Shown in pieces: positions 58,950 to 64,000 of a stretch of DNA of 64,000 nt. A program made the translations under genes and the position numbers. Within the stretch, counting starts at the first letter, position 1. Each line of letters starts with the position of its first letter. The notes beneath the pieces were generated by a model, which had not been told where the DNA came from, did no database searches, and worked only from the letters and a program-made list of their open reading frames with translations. Origin of the DNA: Dipteris shenzhenensis (Eukaryota; Polypodiophyta; Polypodiopsida; Gleicheniales); NCBI GenBank assembly GCA_047967505.1, contig CM106538.1. One strand, 5' to 3'.

Positions 58950-59600
58950 CTCTTTCAGCTCAACTAGCTCGTGCCCAAGTGCCATTGATGGCATAAAAAA
59001 ACATACTTAGTGTGCAGAGAGCTTCCTTTCGGATCCCTCTCTTTTGCTCTTTCTTATTGTGTTGTGAAGGTGATGATACTCGGGTGATACTCTAGCTATC
59101 CTCACACAAATGCAACTTGTTGTATTGTTGTTGAGGCAACCATGTGTAGTTGTTTGATGTCTCTTGGCTATTGAGTAAAATCAAACCACATCTCATGTAA
59201 TAAAAGGAGTACATCTCTTTTCTCTATCAAGGGGAGGTTTGGGAGGACGTTGAAAGAACTTACATTAGGAAAAAAGGGAGATTATTTTGGGGCCCTAAGT
59301 GAAATTCATGATTTTTTCATTTTTTGTTGGTTCGGAAATCTAAAACAATAAAATACTCAACAAAATATACACAAGTATTGTAAACATGTCAAAGGATAGA
59401 AGAATAAAGACACTCTTTTATATTCAACACAGTATTTTCCATGAGCTTTTGCATAATGCTCCTACGTCACTTCTTTCTCTCAATCATTTTGTAGACACCT
59501 CCGCGATCCGTTGAGCTCCTTTGTTGGGACAAGAGATGGAAGCACCATCTTCATATTAATTTAGCAAAAGAAAATATGCTCTGCCAAGATGACAGCATGC
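58950..59600. other. Intergenic, no feature seen
   Basis: No gene, RNA or repeat is supported. Confidence 0.5.
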
Positions 59601-59607
59601 TGGTGCC

Positions 59608-59844
59608 ATGCAAAGAGAGAACATGAGGCGGGAAGGCCTTCAACATATAGGCTTATGGTGTGATGGAAACATTTATCCAAAATGTCTGCTCAAGAAGTCT
59701 ACTCCTCTATTTTCAAATCCAGCAACATTGCTAAAGTTTGTGGGTGATGGAAATAAAGGTATTCATGGATACATCACAACTCGGTCTGAAGTTGCACCAA
59801 AGTTTAAGCATCTCTATGAGCAAGAGGCAAAAATAAAAATGTAG
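59608..59844 (+). other. Unrecognised 78-codon open frame
   Basis: The frame reads MQRENMRREGLQHIGLWCDG, then KCLLKKSTPLF, LLKFVGDGNKGIHGYITTRS and KFKHLYEQEAKIKM. Composition is protein-like and not low-complexity, but I do not recognise it and see no start or promoter context. It may be part of a decayed gene interrupted by Copia B copy 2 about 140 bp downstream. Confidence 0.25.
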
Positions 59845-59980
59845 CAGAACCAAAACATCTAGATTGAAAGAACAACTACACAATCAAATTGAAGAGCATA
59901 CAAGATTCTAGAGAGCCTTAGAGGCCAAAAGATTACATCCAACCATTGTTAAGAGCCTTGCCTGAGTAAGAGGAAATTTG

Positions 59981-60332
59981 TGATGAGATATCAAGCTCCA
60001 CTCGTGATATGCCAAGGTGACTGTTGTGCATTTATGTCACCGACTTGTTAGCTGCAGATGCGGTTGGTACACCGCCCATGAATAATAGCTGGATGACAGC
60101 TATCCTTATGTACTCTAGTTTGTGGCTTAGTTAGTATGTCACCTTAGTTAGCTGAGTTTGGTTTGAGACCCACATATAGGGTTCTCCTATTTCTTTGTAC
60201 TAGAGTTCTTTTAGCTTTCACAACTAAGAAGAGGAAAATTATTTTCAGCCTCCACCTATGTGTGTATTCCCCCATTGTGTATGTGAGAAAGCCACAAGTG
60301 AGACTCCTTCCCTCTGTCCCACTATCTTTACA
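59981..60332 (+). mobile_element. Copia B copy 2 5' LTR, 352 bp
   Basis: Starts TGATGAGATATCAAGC and ends CCCACTATCTTTACA. Compare 27,098-27,454. Confidence 0.93.
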
Positions 60333-60344
60333 TGGTATCAGAGC
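60333..60344 (+). other. Copia B primer binding site
   Basis: TGGTATCAGAGC directly abuts the LTR end and is the exact plant iMet-tRNA-type site. Confidence 0.95.
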
Positions 60345-60870
60345 CTGGTTTGTGGTGAGGAGCTCAAGAAAGCAAACCAAGTTCGTGGTGTCCTAGTAAG
60401 AGGACCAGTGTTGCTTTCCTTTTTCGAGTTTGGAAGCAAATCTCTACAAGTAGCATAGCCGGAAAGTGCAAGAGTGCATTGTCTTAAAGGGCAAGAGGGC
60501 AATATGTGCTACAAGAGAGGCCATTTTGGGGCCATTTCGAGGCCATTTCAGGGCCTTTTTTTGATTCAAGGTCATTTCGGGGCCCGTTTTGGAGGCGGAA
60601 GTTCTCCGCAGGCACTGAGAAAAAGGCCCTGTTTTTGATGTGCGACCATTGCTCTGTAGGTCGATGAAAAGTTGCTACAAAAATTGCATCATATGCCTAT
60701 GGGTAGAGATACTGGGAGTTACAGAATCATCCTTATTGCCTGTTGATGCAAAATCGTCACTAGGAAGTGACTGTGTGGTCAAATACCACTTTCGTCAGTT
60801 TTGCAGATTTGCCCGTGTGAGGCAGAAGCTGTGTTTTTTGCAGTGACACAATATTTTGCAGTGTTTTGTA

Positions 60871-61760
60871 ATGATGTATGATTCTCAATCATAGATTGTC
60901 ACTGAAAATCTTGACAAGAACAACTTCCAAGTATGGAAGCTTAGAATGACGAATTTCCTTATGGGAAAAGGCTATTGGGAGTTCATTACAAGAAATGAAG
61001 AAGAACCAATTCTTCGTAATGTTCCCAATCAATAGGAAATGCAAGCATTTAAAGGATGGCATGAGAGAGCCAGAAAAGTTTACTGGCTGTCTATCAGTAT
61101 TTCAGATTCTATGATTGTGCATATTTAGGATGCAAGTACACCAAAGGAGGCATGTGATACTGTAGCAAAAATGTACAGCACAAATACGCAAGCCAGGAAA
61201 ATGCAGCTCAAGCAGGAGTTGTACAATGTGCAGAGAGAAAATATGAGCATCAATCACTACCACATGAAGGTGAAGAAAATTGCAGATGCACTTTGGGTCG
61301 CCAGTGGAAGATGATGATCTAGTTTCTGTGACCTTGAATGGTCTAGGAAAGGATTATGCACAGTTCCAGACATCCATTGTCGTTCGTGAAAAATTTCCTG
61401 ATTTTGAGGAGTTGTTTGCTCTTCTAATTTCTAAAGAGCAGAGAAATGGTGGTGCATCTTCTTCAGGAGGAACTTCAAAAGAAACTATCTTCTACTCAAA
61501 TGTTGGAAGAGGTAGAGGTAGAGGTAGAGGTAGAGGAGGCTGATTTGGAGGCCATGGTAGAAATCAGAATATGCAGCAAACTCAAGAAAACCAGTCCTAT
61601 GGAGGAGGACGTGGTAAATCTAGAGGCAGGGGGAGCCAAAGAGGCCGTGATTGATGGCAAAGAGGTCAAAATGCAAACATCAATGTTGAATGCTACTATT
61701 GTGGTAAAATGGCTCATATGGCTAACGACTGCTACAAAAAGCAAAATGACATTATGAATT
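60871..61760 (+). pseudogene. Copia B copy 2 gag
   Basis: ATG at 60,871 aligns with copy 1 gag. A TAG follows seven codons later. Then NLDKNNFQVWKLRMTNFLMG, MNINHYHMKV-like and VTLNGLGKDYAQFQTSIV are read across a frameshift near 61,290. An RGRGRGRGG stretch and the knuckle CYYCGKMAHMANDC follow, with all Cys and His kept. Confidence 0.9.
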
Positions 61761-61765
61761 GAAAA

Positions 61766-62665
61766 TTGCAGCAAGGCAATTATGCATCTTCTAGTAGACA
61801 TGGTGATGACAGAAATGAGCATTTATTTATGGTGCAACACATGACCAATTCTGCGACAAGTGCAGAAGAGAGTAATGATGTGTGGTATGTTAACATAGGT
61901 GCGTCAAACCACAAGAGAGGTCATGCAGAATGGATGCAGGATGCAAGGAAAATGGAAAGACCAGGATTTGTGGAGATTGGTGATGATACTGCACATTCTA
62001 TTATGCAGATTGGTAAAATTCCTTTGTCTATGCAGGATGGGAAAAAGAAATACCTGTATGATGTATTTCATGTCCCGAATATCACCAAGAACCTGTTTTC
62101 TGTTGGTTAAATGGTTGACCAGGGCTTGCAGGTCAGATTTAATCCTCATGGATGCTTTGTTCAGGATATGAAAAATAACGGTTGCTTGATAGCAAAAGGA
62201 AAGAAGAAGGGCAGGATGTTTATGTTGGATGCGAACATGCCTGAATTGAGTGCAGCAATGTTTGCACATGGGACTGGTGTAGTTGCAGATATTGATATTT
62301 GGATTAAACGCATTGGTCATGTTAATGTACAGCAACTTAAATCAATGCACGCCCAAAACATTGTTGCAGGATTGCCTAAATTCAAGGTTGCAGAAATGCA
62401 TAAGGTATGTGAAGCCTGTCACTTTGGAAAATACGCAAGGAAACCATTTCCTAGACATGTTCAAGAGAGTAAGAAACCATTGGAATTAATCCACTCTGAT
62501 GTGTGGACTACTAAAGCTGCATCTATTGGAGGCTATCATTATTTTGTCACTTTTATTGGTGACTACAGCAAAAAAGTTTGCGTGCATTTTATGAAAAAGA
62601 AAAGTGAAGTGTTTGGGCATTTCAAAGCTTTTAAAGCGTTGAAAAAGAAACAGACCTGCAAATAA
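61766..62665 (+). pseudogene. Copia B copy 2 protease and integrase N-terminal part
   Basis: The protease box reads WYVNIGASNHKR, so the catalytic DSG is lost. A stop (near 62,108) separates VPNITKNLFSVG from MVDQGLQVRFNPHG. Zinc-site CEACHFGKY, LELIHSDVWT and VTFIGDYSKKVCVHF follow. The usual FIDDYS has lost one of its two Asp, so integrase is probably inactive. Confidence 0.92.
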
Positions 62666-63121
62666 AATGCCTAAGGTCAAATGGAGGGGGAGAGTACCTC
62701 TCAAATGAGTTTGCAAGGTTCCTGCAGGAGCATGGCATAAAGCAGCAATATTCATGCAGTCATACCCCACAGCAAAATGGACTTGCAGAAAGGAAAAACA
62801 GGCATATTAGAGAGGTATCTCGGGCCATGCTAAATGAAAAAGACCTACCAGATTATTATTGGGCTGAAGCAGTTGCTACAACAGTTTACATAATGAACAG
62901 GACTCCATTGTAGCAATACATGGCATGATGCCAGAGGAGATGTATACTGGTAGGAAATTAGATATTTCTCATTTGAAAATTTTTGGTTGCATTGCCTATG
63001 TTCATGTGCCAGATGAGTTGAGGTCCAAGTTGGATCCAAAAGCTGAGAAGTGCATCTTTAGTGGCTATTTGCTACAACAGAAAGGGTATAGATGCTATAA
63101 CCCTCTACTCGTAAGTTTACA
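62666..63121 (+). pseudogene. Copia B copy 2 integrase C-terminal part
   Basis: After a stop at 62,663 the frame shows NGGGEYLSNEFARF, PQQNGLAERKNRHIREVSRA, DYYWAEAVATTVYIMNR, then LKIFGCIAYVHVPDELRSKL and CIFSGYLLQQKGYRCYN. The catalytic Glu of the AERKN box is kept. At least one frameshift lies near 62,910. Confidence 0.88.
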
Positions 63122-64000
63122 GTGAGCAGAGATGTTGTTTTTGATGAGATGAGTAGCTGGTATAAACCAATAAATGTGATTGATGATGTAGATGCACAAA
63201 ATGGTAATGCTACACAGAATTCACAGCAGCAATCACAAAATATTAGTGAACCTACAGTGTCCTCTAGTAGTGGTTCACATACTTTGCCATGGACAGGCAG
63301 ATTGAGATCAGGAGAATCTCCTCAAAGCAATGCAGATAGTGGTATGCAGGTATCACGAAAAGGAAAAGAGAAGGTAGATCAGCCCATGTTTGATGTGAAT
63401 GCAGGTCACTCTTATGTGGATGGTGAATCCAGTGGCTCAGAACAAAGCATTGATGATGAGTTGGGTATTCCTTTTTTTGTTACACCTAGAGTAAGGAAGA
63501 CCAGGGATGTTTTGAGAGCACCTGGAAGTGAGCCCATTTTGTGCAGGTCTACTAGAGCAAGGTATCCTGTGGATAGGCTGAAATATGATGGATTTACAGC
63601 CATTCACTATTCCTATATGGTCAAAGTCATACAGGAACCAGAACCCACTTCTTTTGAGCAAAGCCATGGGAAAAGAAAAATGGGAGAAAGCCATGGATGA
63701 AGAAATGGATGCCTTGGAAGCAAATGCTACATGGGAATTGGTGCCTTTTCCTAAAGACAAGAATGCAATTGGTTGTAAGTGGGTTTATAAGGTGAAGCAC
63801 AATGCAGATGGTTCTGTGAACAGATACAAGGCAAGATTAGTTGTCAAGGGGCATGCACAGACATATGGCCTTGATTATGAAGAAACATTCAGTCCAGTTG
63901 CAAGGATGGCAACTGTAAGAGCAGTCATTGCTATGGCTACACCAAAGGGATGGTCTTTACATCAGATGGATGTAAAGAATGCCTTCTTGCATGGTGATTA
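63122..64000 (+). pseudogene. Copia B copy 2 linker and reverse transcriptase start (partial)
   Basis: Linker RDVVFDEMSSWYKPINVIDD continues to SFEQ, with a frameshift near 63,658. The next frame reads [60 protein letters not shown] and [11 protein letters not shown] at the window edge. Confidence 0.92.

Larger units (their letters stand above)
59981..64000 (+). mobile_element. Copia B copy 2, 5' part (runs off the window)
   Basis: 5' LTR, primer site, leader, gag, protease, integrase and the start of reverse transcriptase are present. It is homologous to 21,903-25,740 and has neither MITE, so it serves as the empty-site reference for MITE copies 2 and 3. Confidence 0.93.

Overview
This window is eukaryotic, nuclear and almost certainly from a land plant. 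The evidence is Ty1/Copia retrotransposons with initiator-Met tRNA primer sites, an En/Spm (CACTA) transposon with TNP2, DUF4216, DUF4218 and Ptta/En/Spm-type genes, plant-type telomere-like CCCTAAA repeats, a UDP-glycosyltransferase PSPG box, and GT-AG introns. I cannot name the lineage from sequence alone. No intact ordinary host gene is visible. The window looks like repeat-dense heterochromatin, possibly near a centromere.

Layout. 0-1.5 kb: a 181-bp tandem satellite that continues off the left edge. 1.8-7.15 kb: purine-rich repeats (GA microsatellites and a G-rich minisatellite) punctuated by ten copies of a GC-rich palindrome and two duplicated TATA-box modules. 7.7-21.9 kb: a short-LTR Copia (Copia A) in two halves of opposite orientation. 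The 3' LTR, pol and back of gag lie on the minus strand at 8.0-11.9 kb. The 5' LTR, primer site, leader and front of gag lie on the plus strand at 12.25-21.9 kb. That leader is split by a complete 7.8-kb CACTA transposon (12,460-20,268) with 3-bp target duplications, a TNP2-like gene on the minus strand and a TNPA/Ptta-like gene on the plus strand. 21.9-27.45 kb: a 5'-truncated, decayed Copia (Copia B, copy 1). A second copy with its 5' LTR starts at 59,981 and runs off the right edge. 27.7-31.1 kb: a CACTA gene relic and a gag-only, LTR-flanked Copia (Copia C). 31.6-43.3 kb: a large decayed minus-strand locus of unrecognised family whose distal part holds five degenerate Ulp1/C48-protease-like exon cassettes. 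43.6-54.1 kb: satellites built around a hairpin word (ACCTGTTGC...GCAACAGGT), including a roughly 1.1-kb higher-order repeat that alternates telomere-like DNA with hairpin modules and ends in a large inverted repeat. 54.2-58.2 kb: a decayed transposase-like gene resembling DUF7869 proteins, followed at once by a broken UDP-glycosyltransferase fragment.

Four copies of one 246-247-bp non-autonomous DNA element (MITE) occur at 3,642, 22,376, 24,473 and 54,520. Each has CTCRGGGGGGTCACT-type terminal inverted repeats and an 8-bp target duplication. Two lie in Copia B copy 1 at sites that are empty in copy 2, so this family moved after Copia B inserted. Together the nested insertions give a relative history: Copia A and B first, then CACTA into the Copia A leader and the MITEs into Copia B, the DUF7869-like gene and the G-rich minisatellite.
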